From: Streptomyces soli
GTDB taxonomy: Bacteria > Actinomycetota > Actinomycetes > Streptomycetales > Streptomycetaceae
DNA length: 45,401 nucleotides
NCBI RefSeq assembly: GCF_003999195.1
Contig: NZ_RJVR01000335.1
Span: forward strand, 1 to 45,401
Reading direction: 5' to 3'
This document shows, one piece after another, positions 7,672-16,531 of the stretch (position 1 is its first letter; each line of letters begins with the position of its first letter). Position numbers and translations under genes: made by a program. The notes below the pieces were generated by a model. That model had not been told where the DNA came from. It saw nothing but the letters and a program-made list of their open reading frames with translations, and did no database searches.

Positions 7672-7962
7672 ATGAGCGATAACGCGGAGGTCCCGCTCAG
7701 GGAGCTCAATCAGCAGACATCGCGTGTCCTCGCCCGGGTGGCGGCCGGGGAGACGGTGACCATCACCAAGGACGGCGTGCCCATAGGGGACATCGTGCCC
7801 CGTGGTGCGCTGACGGGCCCGCCCGCGTACCCGTTCCGTACCGACCCCATGGGAGACCTGGACCTTCCGGACCTGGGCGGCCCCGTGCTCGACGACGACG
7901 AGATCGAGACGACGCTGCGCGGCATGGGCGGAGCCGCTGCGCCCGAGGAGACCGATGGCTGA
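7672..7962 (+). CDS. Type II antitoxin, Phd/YefM family
   Basis: 96 aa. The N-terminal half has the Phd/YefM fold pattern: VPLRELNQQTSRVLARVAAG then ETVTITKDGVPIGDIVPRG. The acidic C-terminal half (DLDLPDLGG, DDDEIETTLRGMGG) is the expected toxin-binding tail. It overlaps the PIN toxin gene by 8 bp, the standard coupled antitoxin-toxin order. A short -10-like TAGTAC lies about 15 bp upstream of the ATG, so the transcript may be nearly leaderless. Such antitoxins dimerise, bind their own promoter and block the toxin by occupying its active site. Confidence 0.85.
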   Translation: MSDNAEVPLRELNQQTSRVLARVAAGETVTITKDGVPIGDIVPRGALTGPPAYPFRTDPMGDLDLPDLGGPVLDDDEIETTLRGMGGAAAPEETDG

Positions 7963-8407
7963 CATCCCGGTCGCGATCGCCGACACCAACGCCCTGTACC
8001 GGCTGTTCACACCCAAGGACCCACGCCACGCGGCCCATCGGGAAGCTCTCGCGCGAACAGGCCACCTCGTGGTGTCGCCCATGGTGCTCACCGAGCTGGA
8101 TTACCTGCTGACCTCACGTATCGGCCCCTCGGCAGTCATGAACGCCCTCGACTTCATCGCCGGGCGGGCCGAAGCCCGCCGGTTCGAGATCCCCGACACC
8201 GCCACACACCTGCGGAGCGCCATGGCGGTGATGCGCGGGTATGCGGACGCGGACGGCGGTGCGGGGGTGGGACTCGCCGACGCGATGAACGTGGCTCTGG
8301 CGGCGGCCTTCCAGACTGCCGACATGTTCACCACTGACGGCCACTTCCGCATGATGCGGCCGCTCACCGGCCAGCCCGCCTTCCGGCTGCTTCCCGACGA
8401 TCTCTGA
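7955..8407 (+). CDS. PIN-domain ribonuclease toxin (VapC-like)
   Basis: 150 aa. The four acidic residues of a PIN nuclease are in place: Asp10 in AIADTNALYRL, Glu47 in PMVLTELDYLL, Asp109 in GVGLADAMNVALA and Asp128 in MFTTDGHF. PIN toxins cut RNA (tRNA, rRNA or mRNA) with Mg ions when not held by the antitoxin. Its start lies inside the antitoxin gene (8-bp overlap). The length is slightly above the common 130-140 aa. With all catalytic residues present it is probably active. Confidence 0.88.
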   Translation: MADIPVAIADTNALYRLFTPKDPRHAAHREALARTGHLVVSPMVLTELDYLLTSRIGPSAVMNALDFIAGRAEARRFEIPDTATHLRSAMAVMRGYADADGGAGVGLADAMNVALAAAFQTADMFTTDGHFRMMRPLTGQPAFRLLPDDL

Positions 8408-8544
8408 CCTGCGGGGGCTGGCCGGCCGCCGAGGGGACACCCCCGAGACGGGAAGCCTCGGCAGCGACTGCGCTCGTACAGCCCTGGGCTGTCAGTGGGA
8501 GCCCCTATCGTTCTCGGTGGATCTGCCAAGGGGAACCGGAGACG

Positions 8545-8781
8545 ATGGCCGACGAGCACACGCAATACCCGGAGTTCCGGCTGCGACTGCCGAATGATGG
8601 GCCGTACGCGCGGGGGCGCGTCCTGCCCGAGAAGGGGATGAACGGGAGCCTGAAGTTCCTGGTCCTCGCCGGTTCGCCGGTGCGCTCGCAGATGCTGCCC
8701 GGCGTCGGGCGCCATGGCGCATGGCAGGACGTACTGCTGGCCGCGGCCCAGGTGCAGCCGAAGGGCCGGGGCGAAGCGTGA
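8545..8781 (+). CDS. Small hypothetical protein
   Basis: 78 aa starting MADEHTQYPEFRLRLPNDG with a GGAG-type ribosome site at a good distance (ggaaccggagacg before the ATG). Third positions are G/C rich. No domain was recognised. The N-terminus resembles the opening of small regulatory or immunity-like actinomycete proteins, but this is too weak to assign. It ends just before a hairpin that separates it from the convergent protease gene. The 137 bases upstream, after the toxin, hold no other gene. Confidence 0.5.
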   Translation: MADEHTQYPEFRLRLPNDGPYARGRVLPEKGMNGSLKFLVLAGSPVRSQMLPGVGRHGAWQDVLLAAAQVQPKGRGEA

Positions 8782-8790
8782 GCCCCGGAA

Positions 8791-8814
8791 GCCCCGCCCC
8801 GGAAGGGACGGGGC
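8791..8814. terminator. Hairpin between convergent genes
   Basis: GCCCCGCCCC and GGGACGGGGC form a 10-bp stem with one mismatch and a GGAA tetraloop. It lies between the converging small gene (ends 8781) and M4 protease gene (ends 8840). There is no T tract, which is usual for high-GC actinomycetes, and it could serve both strands. Confidence 0.6.
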
Positions 8815-8839
8815 CGGAGCGCGTAGGGACGGGGAGGGG

Positions 8840-11152
8840 TCAGAAGGTCAGCTTCCAGGTGTCGATGTAGCCGGTGTCGACGCTGTAGACGTCCTGGACG
8901 CGGAGCTTCCACGTGCCGTCGGCGGTCTCGCTGGAGGCGTCGACCGTGTAGGTGGTGTCGACGTTGTCCGCCGAGTCGCTGCCGGAGCCCTTCAGGCGGT
9001 ACGTGGAGCCGTCGGGCGCGACCAGGTCGATGACCAGGTCACCGCGGTAGGTGTGCACGATCTTCACGTAGACCTGCAGGGTGCTCGGAGCGTTGCCGGA
9101 GCGGCCGGCGACGGTGAGCGGGGATTCGACGGCCGGGCCCGCGTCGGGGATGTCGGTATTGGTGGGGTTCTCCCAGACGGAGGCGCCGGAGGCGGTGATG
9201 TTCCAGTCGAAGGACACCGAGGCGACGCTGCCGGTGGAGTCGGTCACCGTGACGCCGACGCCGGAGGTGCCGGCCGTGGTCGGGGTGCCGGAGATCAGCC
9301 CGGTGGCCGGGTCGATGGCCAGGCCGTCGGGCAGGCCGGTGGCGGCGTAGTCGAGCGTGGCGCCGGTGTTGGTGGTCGTGGCCTGGATCTGCAGGCCGGC
9401 GGCGAGTCCGGTCACGCCGGTCTGGCCGCCCGGGTTGGTGACCGAGGTGCCGTGCACGACACGGCTGCCGACGTTGATCGCGGCCCAGGTGTTGGCGACC
9501 GTCTCGTACGTCGCGCTGTCGGCGCCGAACAGGTCGGCGGCGGCCTGCAGGGTGGCGGTGCGGGCGCCGGCGTAGTTGGTCGTCGACGTCATGTAGGTGG
9601 TCAGGGCCCGGTACCAGATCTGCTCGGCGTTGCTGATGCCGATGCCGGGCACCGGCAGGCCGTCGTAGGTCGGACTGTCGTAGGCGACCCCGTTGATGGT
9701 CTTGGCGCCGCTGCCCTCGGAGAGCAGGTAGAAGAAGTGGTTCGCGGGGCCCGAGGAGTAGTGGACGTCCACGCTGCCGAGGGTGGAGGACCAGTAGTCC
9801 CTGGAGGCACCGTCCTTGGAGGGCTTGTCCATGTAGCGCAGCGGGGTGCCGTTGCCACGGATGTCGATCAGCTCGCCGACCTCGTAGTCGGGGACGTCCT
9901 GCGGGTTGTTGGCGTAGAACTCCACGGCGGCGGCGAAGATGTCGCTGGTGGCCTCGTTCAGGCCGCCGGACTCGCCGCTGTAGTTGAGGGCCGCCGTTGC
10001 GGCGGTCACGCCGTGGCTCATCTCGTGGGCGGCGACGTCGAGCGCGGTCAGCGGCTTGGCGTTGCCGGAGCCGTCGCCGTAGGTCATGCAGAAGCAGGAG
10101 TCCTGCCAGAAGGCGTTGACGTAGTTACTGCCGTAGTGGACACGGGAGTAGGCGCCGACGCCGTCATTGCGTATGCCGTTGCGGCCGAAGGTGTCCTTGT
10201 AGAAGTCCCAGGTCTCCTGGGCGCCGTAGGCGGCGTCCACGCCGGCGGTCTGGCGGTCGCTCTGGACGCCGCTCCCCCAGACGTCGTCCGCGTCGGTGTA
10301 GAGGGTCCCGGTGCCGGACGAGCCCTGGTTGAGGTCGTACGTCTTGTGGCCGCCGCGCGTGGTGTCGGTCAGCTCGTACGTGCTGCCGGACAGCGTGCTG
10401 CCGATGGTGACGGGGCCGCTGTACTGGCCGGTGCCGGTGCCGGTCTCCACGGCCTCGTACGCGGACAGCTTCATGCCGGTCCGGGCGTCGGTGACGACAT
10501 GCAGCTCGCTGGGGGTGCCGTCGTCCTGCTTTCCGGTGGCCACGGACTCCCAGGCGAGGGCGGGCGTGCCGCTTGCCGCCCAGACCACCAGGCGCGGAGT
10601 GCCCTTCGCCTTCACGTTCTTGGCGCCGTCCGCGAGTGCGGCCCCGAGCGCGGCCTTCTGCGCCGTGGCCTTCGAGGTCCCGGCCTTGGTCGTCGGTACC
10701 GATATCCGGGCGCTGGTGGCCCTGGTGACGGCTTCCCCGCTGCCGGCGCGCTCGTGGACGACCAGGTCGCCGCCAAGCACCGGGAGGCCGGCCAAGGTGC
10801 GGGCGTAGCGGGTGTGCACGGTGCCGTCCGCGTCCTTGACGACGTCCTTGACGATGAGCTTTTCGCCGCTGCCCAGGCTCAGGAATCTCGCGGTGGTGGC
10901 GGTGGAGTCCGCGGCCCGTTGCAGCAGCGCCCCGCGCTGGGTGGGGGTCAGCTTGACCTGGGCGGCACCCGGCTTGGGGGTGGCGATGATCTTCTTCTGG
11001 GCGCCGTTCGGGGTCTGCGCGCCGGCGGTTCCGGTCTGCGCGCCGACGGCGAGCAGGGCGGTCAGGGCGACCAGCGCTCCGGCGGCAGTCTTCGTGCGGC
11101 GGGTGACGGATGTCGTCTTACGAGAGCGGTCTCGGGACGATAAGTGTTGCAC
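8840..11152 (-). CDS. Secreted M4 (thermolysin-like) metalloprotease with C-terminal P domain
   Basis: 770 aa from a GTG at 11152, chosen because AAGGAG (11158-11163) sits 5 bp upstream; a further 15 in-frame residues upstream lack such a site. A basic N-terminus and hydrophobic core ending in TGTAGAQ form the signal peptide. Residues about 50-220 are an FTP/PepSY-type propeptide. The catalytic domain has HEMSH (about residue 375), the third zinc ligand in GGLNEATSD, and the second active-site His in SSGPANHFFYLL. After it come an immunoglobulin-like putative-Ig module (GLPDGLAIDPATGLISGTPT) and a proprotein-convertase P domain (HTYRGDLVIDLVAPDGSTY). It is an exported endopeptidase. A GTCTAGAC-type site lies 112 bp upstream. 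Confidence 0.93.
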   Translation of the reverse strand: MQHLSSRDRSRKTTSVTRRTKTAAGALVALTALLAVGAQTGTAGAQTPNGAQKKIIATPKPGAAQVKLTPTQRGALLQRAADSTATTARFLSLGSGEKLIVKDVVKDADGTVHTRYARTLAGLPVLGGDLVVHERAGSGEAVTRATSARISVPTTKAGTSKATAQKAALGAALADGAKNVKAKGTPRLVVWAASGTPALAWESVATGKQDDGTPSELHVVTDARTGMKLSAYEAVETGTGTGQYSGPVTIGSTLSGSTYELTDTTRGGHKTYDLNQGSSGTGTLYTDADDVWGSGVQSDRQTAGVDAAYGAQETWDFYKDTFGRNGIRNDGVGAYSRVHYGSNYVNAFWQDSCFCMTYGDGSGNAKPLTALDVAAHEMSHGVTAATAALNYSGESGGLNEATSDIFAAAVEFYANNPQDVPDYEVGELIDIRGNGTPLRYMDKPSKDGASRDYWSSTLGSVDVHYSSGPANHFFYLLSEGSGAKTINGVAYDSPTYDGLPVPGIGISNAEQIWYRALTTYMTSTTNYAGARTATLQAAADLFGADSATYETVANTWAAINVGSRVVHGTSVTNPGGQTGVTGLAAGLQIQATTTNTGATLDYAATGLPDGLAIDPATGLISGTPTTAGTSGVGVTVTDSTGSVASVSFDWNITASGASVWENPTNTDIPDAGPAVESPLTVAGRSGNAPSTLQVYVKIVHTYRGDLVIDLVAPDGSTYRLKGSGSDSADNVDTTYTVDASSETADGTWKLRVQDVYSVDTGYIDTWKLTF

Positions 11153-11263
11153 TGCTGCTCCTTCTTCCGCGGCCGCGGGACGCCGGCCGGTGGGCAACCG
11201 GACGGTCGGTCGGGACGTCCGGGCGGTGCAGTGAGCTGGGCGGTAGGCCCAAGGGGCACCACA

Positions 11264-11273
11264 GGTCTAGACC
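11264..11273. promoter_or_regulatory. Candidate DasR-like (GntR/HutC) operator upstream of M4 protease
   Basis: GGTCTAGACC is a perfect 10-bp palindrome. DasR, the N-acetylglucosamine-responsive HutC regulator of streptomycetes, binds a site with core TGGTCTAGACCA; here the outermost bases differ (A on the left, C on the right). The site lies upstream of a secreted hydrolase, the kind of gene DasR is known to control. The local GntR regulator is an alternative binder. Confidence 0.45.
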
Positions 11274-11645
11274 CCCGTACCGTGGCTGAGGAGAGCATGA
11301 CACCCTTTGGCATCGTTGTCAGGATCGCGTCAATGCAATTCCTTTACCTGCATACGGTCGCGCCTGGGGCGGCGGAGGCGTCTCACGCTGCCCCCGGGCG
11401 AAGAAAGGCCCCTCGGGATCAGCGCCGCCGGTTCCCGTTCACAGCGGCGCGAAGAGGAATTTGCACGGCCGCAACGTGGGCGCACCGTCCGGGCGCCGTC
11501 GAACTGGCCCTGCGCCCACTCCGAGCGTGGGCGTGCCGGGGCGCGCGGACCGGTTCCGGACGGGCTGAAAACCGGCGCGCCAGCCTGGCTTTTTGGTATT
11601 TTTGTTGATTATCGCCTTAAATATCGCTACTCAGCAGGGCGCAAT
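11274..11645. other. Noncoding divergent region with an AT-rich promoter-like stretch
   Basis: With the bases back to 11153 this separates the M4 protease and the phosphatase gene. No convincing ORF is present; the open frame here belongs to an over-extended upstream reading of the phosphatase. Bases about 11587-11632 are unusually AT-rich for this DNA (runs of T, then ttgattatcgccttaaatat) and end 14-20 bp before the phosphatase start, which suggests its promoter. Confidence 0.5.
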
Positions 11646-14156
11646 ATGAGGTCACGGGCGCCAACCCGATCGAGGATGACGGGTGCCAGACGGGGGCTGA
11701 CGCTCCGTACGGTCATCGCCAGCAGTGTGGTCGCCTTGCTGCTCGGCGTTACCTTCGCCGTGCTCCTGCATGCCGTGGACGATGTGCGCTCGTCGACCGA
11801 CGCGCGTAAGTACATCCGGTCGTCGCTCGTCCAGGCGGGAGTGCTGGAGAAGACCGTCCTTGACATCGAGACGGGCCAGCGTGGCTTTGTCATCACCCGG
11901 CGGGAGCAGTTTCTGCAGCCGTGGACGGCGGGGCGGGCCGCGTTCCCCGGGCAGGCCCTGGAATTCGTGCGGCTCTCGGACGCTCCTGGGCAGCGGAGCA
12001 TCGCGCTGGCGATCTCCCGGGACGGGCAGTCCTTCATCAACGACTATTCCGTTCCGCTGGTCGAATCGGTACGCCGGGGAGATCCTGCCGCGTCGAGCAC
12101 CGCCACGACGCAGGAAGGGCGGCGGCGCGTCGACACGCTGAGGAGACTGTTCGACAGATACGACCAGGTGTCCCAAGGCACCCTCACGGCGCGTGAAGAC
12201 GCCGCCGCCGCCAACGTCCGATGGGCCACCGTCGGGGCAGTGGCGGGGCTCGCGGGATCGATGCTCCTCATCGGGGCCTTTGCGTGGTACCAGTCGGTCG
12301 CCATCCTCCGGCCCGTTCGCAGGGCAGCCGCCGTGGCCGGCCGGCTGGCCGACGGCGACCTCACCACACGCATGCCGGAAGACGGCGTGGGGGAGATCGG
12401 CGACCTGGAGGTCGCGTTCAACACCATGGGGAGTTCGCTGGAGAGGAGCCTCGAGCGGGCGGAGATGGCTCGCGCACGCCTCGAGCTGTTGTACAGCGCC
12501 AGCGTGGCCGTCGGCACCACGCTCGACGTGGAGCGGACCGTGCAGGAACTGGCACGGGTGGCGCTCGCCGGGTTGGCCGACTACGTCACGGTCGACCTGG
12601 CGGGCGCGGTCCTGCAGGGCGAGGAGCCAACGCGGGAGGACCTTACGGAACTGCTCCGGGTGGCTGTGAGTGGCATCCGCGAGGACGCGCCGCTCTTCCC
12701 GTGCGGCGAGGTGATCACGCCGGCCCCGGAGACCCCCCAGGCCCGCAGCCTCGCTAGCGGGCGGGCCATGAGCGAACCCGACCTGCGCGCCACAACCGAC
12801 TGGCGCTCCCAGGACCCGGACCGGGCCACGAAGTTGCTCGAGTTCGGCATGCACTCGCTGATGTCGGTGCCGCTGCGGGCCCGGGGCGTGCTGATGGGAG
12901 TGGTCACCTTCTGGCGCTCGGAACGGTCGGAACCGTTCGAGGCCGACGAGCTGTCCTACGCGGAGGAAGTGGTCGCCAAGGGCGCCGTCGCCATCGACAA
13001 CGCCCGCCGCTACACCCGCGAACGCGCCACCGCGCTGACCCTGCAACGCAGCCTCCTCCCGCAGCGGCTGCCCGGCCAGACGGCCCTGGAGGTCGCCTCC
13101 CGCTATCTGCCGGCCGGCTCGCGGGCCGGCGTCGGCGGTGACTGGTTCGACGTGATCCCGCTGTCCGGCACCCGGGTCGCCCTGGTCGTCGGTGATGTCG
13201 TCGGCCACGGCATCCACGCCGCCGCCACCATGGGCCGGCTGCGTACCGCCGTACGCACCCTGGCCGACGTCGACCTCCCGCCGGACGAGTTGCTGACCCA
13301 CCTCGACGACCTGGTCATCCACCTCACCAGCGAGGAACAGGCCGGGATCGCCGAAGGCTGCCAGGCGGCCGCGGGTGAACTCGGTGCGACCTGCCTGTAC
13401 GCGATCTACGACCCCATCTCACGGCGGTGCGTCCTGGCCTCCGCCGGCCATCCGATGCCCTTCGTCGTCGCGCCCGACGGCTCCGTCGAGTTGGTCACCG
13501 GATCCACGGGGCCCCCGCTGGGGGTCGGCAGTCTGCCCTTCGAGTCCGTCGAGCTGGAACTGGCCCCGGGCAGTGTGCTCGCCCTCTACACGGACGGCTT
13601 GATCGAGTCCCGCGACCACGACATCGACCAGGGGATGGAGCAGCTGCGCCAGGCCCTGTCCCTGCCAGCTCAGTCGCTGCAGATCGCGTGCGACACCGTG
13701 ATCAACACACTGCTGCCCGACCCCGAGCGGCCGGCCGACGACGTCGCCCTGCTCCTCGCCGGCGTCCGCGCCATGTCCCCGGAACAGGTCGCCACCTGGG
13801 ACATCCCCGCCGACGCCGCGCGGGTGGTGGACGCCAGGGAACTGGCCGTCGCCCAGCTCGAGGCGTGGGGGCTTCAGGAGGCCCAGTTCATCACGGAGCT
13901 GGTGGTCAGCGAGCTGGTCACCAATGCCATCCGCTACGGCGCCGCCCCCATCCAACTACGCTTGATCCGCGACCGCACCCTGATCTGCGAGGTCTCCGAC
14001 GCCAGCAGCACCGCACCCCACATGCGGCGGGCACGGGTCTTCGACGAGGGTGGCCGGGGCCTGCTCCTGGTCGCCCAGCTCACCCAGGGCTGGGGCACCC
14101 GACAGACCACCACGGGCAAGGTCATCTGGTGCGAGCAGGCGCTGGGGGACGAATAA
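11646..14156 (+). CDS. Membrane CHASE3-HAMP-GAF-PP2C (SpoIIE)-HATPase phosphatase/anti-sigma regulator
   Basis: 836 aa from the ATG at 11646, where residues begin to look coded (MRSRAPTRSRMTGARRG); upstream codons are non-coding in character. Order: TM1 (VIASSVVALLLGVTFAVLL), an extracytoplasmic CHASE3-like sensor (LDIETGQRGFVITRREQFL), TM2 (VAGLAGSMLLIGAFAWYQ), HAMP (about 230-285), GAF (about 300-455), PP2C/SpoIIE phosphatase (LQRSLLPQRLPG, GGDWFDVIPL, VGDVVGHGIHAA), and a C-terminal HATPase_c domain (ELVVSELVTNAIRYG, then GRGLLLVAQL). Such proteins combine phosphatase and anti-sigma kinase modules and tune partner-switching sigma-factor control in Streptomyces. No anti-sigma antagonist or sigma gene is adjacent, so the target is elsewhere. 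Confidence 0.92.
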   Translation: MRSRAPTRSRMTGARRGLTLRTVIASSVVALLLGVTFAVLLHAVDDVRSSTDARKYIRSSLVQAGVLEKTVLDIETGQRGFVITRREQFLQPWTAGRAAFPGQALEFVRLSDAPGQRSIALAISRDGQSFINDYSVPLVESVRRGDPAASSTATTQEGRRRVDTLRRLFDRYDQVSQGTLTAREDAAAANVRWATVGAVAGLAGSMLLIGAFAWYQSVAILRPVRRAAAVAGRLADGDLTTRMPEDGVGEIGDLEVAFNTMGSSLERSLERAEMARARLELLYSASVAVGTTLDVERTVQELARVALAGLADYVTVDLAGAVLQGEEPTREDLTELLRVAVSGIREDAPLFPCGEVITPAPETPQARSLASGRAMSEPDLRATTDWRSQDPDRATKLLEFGMHSLMSVPLRARGVLMGVVTFWRSERSEPFEADELSYAEEVVAKGAVAIDNARRYTRERATALTLQRSLLPQRLPGQTALEVASRYLPAGSRAGVGGDWFDVIPLSGTRVALVVGDVVGHGIHAAATMGRLRTAVRTLADVDLPPDELLTHLDDLVIHLTSEEQAGIAEGCQAAAGELGATCLYAIYDPISRRCVLASAGHPMPFVVAPDGSVELVTGSTGPPLGVGSLPFESVELELAPGSVLALYTDGLIESRDHDIDQGMEQLRQALSLPAQSLQIACDTVINTLLPDPERPADDVALLLAGVRAMSPEQVATWDIPADAARVVDARELAVAQLEAWGLQEAQFITELVVSELVTNAIRYGAAPIQLRLIRDRTLICEVSDASSTAPHMRRARVFDEGGRGLLLVAQLTQGWGTRQTTTGKVIWCEQALGDE

Positions 14157-14183
14157 CTCCCCCATTCAAGGAGCTGAACGCCG

Positions 14184-14205
14184 CAGCGGGGCTTGCGCCC
14201 CGCTG
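14184..14205. terminator. Strong GC hairpin after phosphatase gene
   Basis: CAGCGGGGC and GCCCCGCTG form a perfect 9-bp stem with a TTGC loop, 28 bp after the phosphatase stop. No T tract follows. The truncated galE reading frame begins inside or just after it, so it also marks the deletion junction. Confidence 0.7.
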
Positions 14206-15086
14206 TTCCGCGGTTGAAGCGTCAGGCCGACCTGCGGGACCGCGCGGCGCTGGACGCCGTGTTCGCCGCCCACGAGATCGACTCGGTCATCCACTTCGCC
14301 GCCAAGAAGGCCGTCGGCGAATCGACGCGCATCCCGCTCGAGTACTACGACATCAACGTCACCGGCACCGTCAACCTGCTGCTGGCCATGACCCGGCACG
14401 GGGCGCGCAGGGTGGTGTTCTCCTCGTCCTGCTCGATCTACGGCGAGACCCCGAAGGTGCCGCTGGACGAGGACGACCCCGCCGCCCCCGCCAACCCGTA
14501 CGCGCGGACCAAGTACCTCTGCGAACAGCTGCTCGCCGACGCGTGCGCGAGGTATCCCGAGCTGTCGGTGATCGCCCTGCGCTACTTCAACCCGATCGGC
14601 GCCCACCCGAGCGGGGAGATAGGCGAGGACCCGACGGGCGTGCCGAACAACGTGCTGCCCTACATGGCCCAGGTCGCCGTCGGGCGTCTCACCGAACTGC
14701 CCGTCTTCGGCGACGACTACCCCACCCCCGACGGCACCGGCGTACGCGACTACATCCACGTCTCCGATGTCGCCGACGGCCACCGCGTCGCCCTCGACCA
14801 CCTCGACGACGAGCAGGGTCTGCGGGTGTTCAACCTCGGCACCGGGACCGGCGCGTCGGTCCTGGAACTCCTGGCCGAGTTCACCAAGGCCGTCGGCACC
14901 CCCATCCCGTACCGCATCCAGGCACGCCGCGCCGGTGACGTGCCCACCCTCATCGCCGACCCCGGCCGCGTCGAGCGCGCCTGGGGCTGGCGGACCACCC
15001 GCGACCTCACCGCCATGTGCGCCGACGCCTGGCGTTTCCAGCGGCTCCACCCCAACGGCTACTCCAGCGGTCCCCCCACCGTCTGA
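14193..15086 (+). pseudogene. galE: UDP-glucose 4-epimerase, 5'-truncated
   Basis: The frame is open for 297 codons from a TTG at 14193, but homology to GalE begins only around 14221 (ADLRDRAALDAVFAAHEID). A full GalE is about 330 aa and starts with the NAD-binding TGGAGYIG-type Rossmann motif. That motif and roughly 45-60 residues are absent, and the terminator hairpin of the preceding gene takes their place. The remainder is well kept: SVIHFAAKKAVGES, SSSCSIYGETPKVPL, the catalytic YARTK, RYFNPIGAHPSG and GTGVRDYIHV. Without the NAD site it cannot act as an epimerase. It precedes ugd by 24 bp, which suggests an original UDP-sugar operon that supplied UDP-galactose and UDP-glucuronate. Confidence 0.8.
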
Positions 15087-15110
15087 TCCGCATTACGAGG
15101 AGGCCCCCCG

Positions 15111-16446
15111 ATGCGTCTCACCGTCATCGGCACCGGATATCTCGGTGCCGTACACGCAGCATGCATGGCCGAGATCGGTCATGAAGTCCTCGGAGTCGAT
15201 GTCGACACCGCCAAGATCGAAGCACTGGCCGCCGGCCGGACGCCGTTCCACGAACCGGGTCTGGACGAGATCCTGGCCCGCAACGTCCAGGCGGGCAGGC
15301 TGCGCTTCAGCACCTCGCTCACCGAGGCCGCCGAGTTCGGCGACGTCCACTTCATCTGCGTCGGCACCCCGACAGAAGCCCGGGTCCAACGCCGCCGACA
15401 TGCGCTACATCGACGCCGTCGTCGACGGCCTCGCCCCGCATCTGCACCGCGACACACTCGTCGTCGGAAAGTCCACCGTCCCGGTCGGTACGGCGGCACG
15501 CCTCACCGAGCGGATCCGGAACCTCGCGCCGGTCGGCCCGGCCGCCACGCTGGCCTGGAACCCCGAATTCCTCCGCGAGGGCTTCGCGATCCAGGACACC
15601 CTGCACCCGGACCGGCTGGTCGTCGGCGTCACCTCCCCGGCGGACGACATCATCCTGCGCGTCGTCTACGCCCCGATTCTGGACAGCGACGGCACCCCGT
15701 GGATCTCCACCGACCTCGCCACGGCCGAGCTGGTCAAGGTGTCCGCCAACGCCTTCCTCGCCACCAAGATCTCCTTCATCAACGCCATCGCGGACGTCTG
15801 CGATGCCGCCGGCGGTGACGTCACCACCGTCGCCAAGGCCATCGGTTACGACGCCCGCATCGGCCCGCGCTTCCTCTCCGCGGGCCTGGGCTTCGGCGGC
15901 GGCTGCCTGCCCAAGGACATTCGCGCCTTCTTCGCCCGCGCGCAGGAACTCGGCGTACAGGAGTCGCTGGGCTTCCTCAAGGAGGTCGACGAGATCAACA
16001 TGCGGCGACGGCTGCGTACCGTCGTCCTGGCCCGCGACCTCGTCGGCGGCTCCTTCCTCGGCCAGAACATCGCGGTGCTCGGCGCGGCCTTCAAGCCCGA
16101 CAGCGACGACGTCCGCGACTCCCCCGCGCTCAACGTCGCCGCCGCGATCCAGTTGCAGGGCGGCCGTGTCCGCGTCCACGATCCCGCCGCGATCGACAAC
16201 GCCCGCGCCGTGTTCCCGACCCTGGACTACGCCCTGGACATCGACAAGGCGTGCGAGCAGGCCGACCTGATACTCCATCTCACCGAATGGCAGGAGTACC
16301 GCGACCTCGATCCCGACGCGCTGGCCGCAGCGGTGCGCAGCCCCCGGATCCTCGACGCCCGCAACGCCTTGCCGGTGGACCGGTGGCAGGCGGCCGGCTG
16401 GACCGTACGCGCACTCGGCCGTTCCTTCGCCGGAACCGCGGCCTGA
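15111..16446 (+). pseudogene. ugd: UDP-glucose 6-dehydrogenase, frameshifted by a one-base insertion
   Basis: The first 88 codons from ATG 15111 (GAGG ribosome site upstream) read MRLTVIGTGYLGAVHAACMA and on to HFICVGTP. The protein then continues in the next frame as QKPGSNAADMRYIDAVVDGL to the stop at 16446. The overall span is 1336 bases, one more than a multiple of three, and the spacing is restored if the A at about 15372 is removed. Everything else of the dehydrogenase is intact: GKSTVPVGTA, NPEFLREGFA, the catalytic Cys in GFGGGCLPKDI, and AFKPDSDDVRDSPAL. The enzyme oxidises UDP-glucose to UDP-glucuronate with two NAD. Either the gene is freshly inactivated or this is a sequencing error. 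Confidence 0.88.
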
Positions 16447-16480
16447 GCCCCGGCCCTCAGTGGCCGGTGAACCGAAGACC

Positions 16481-16518
16481 GAGGAGCCCGTCGGTACCCC
16501 CACGCCGACGGGCTCCTC
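16481..16518 (+). terminator. Rho-independent-type hairpin after ugd
   Basis: Bases 16481-16494 (GAGGAGCCCGTCGG) pair perfectly with 16505-16518, a 14-bp stem with a 10-base loop. It starts 35 bp after the ugd stop and also precedes the end of the minus-strand remnant at 16532, so it may work in both directions. Confidence 0.85.
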
Positions 16519-16531
16519 TCGGCGTCCTCAG

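Noticed and set aside
8714..11143. Very long open frame (809 codons) antisense to the M4 protease
   Set aside because: It is the mirror of a well-supported gene: Gly/Val/Ala-rich repetitive translation, no domain, no ribosome site.
11652..13322. Long minus-strand frame opposite the GAF-PP2C gene
   Set aside because: Translation is composition-driven and antisense to clear GAF and phosphatase motifs.
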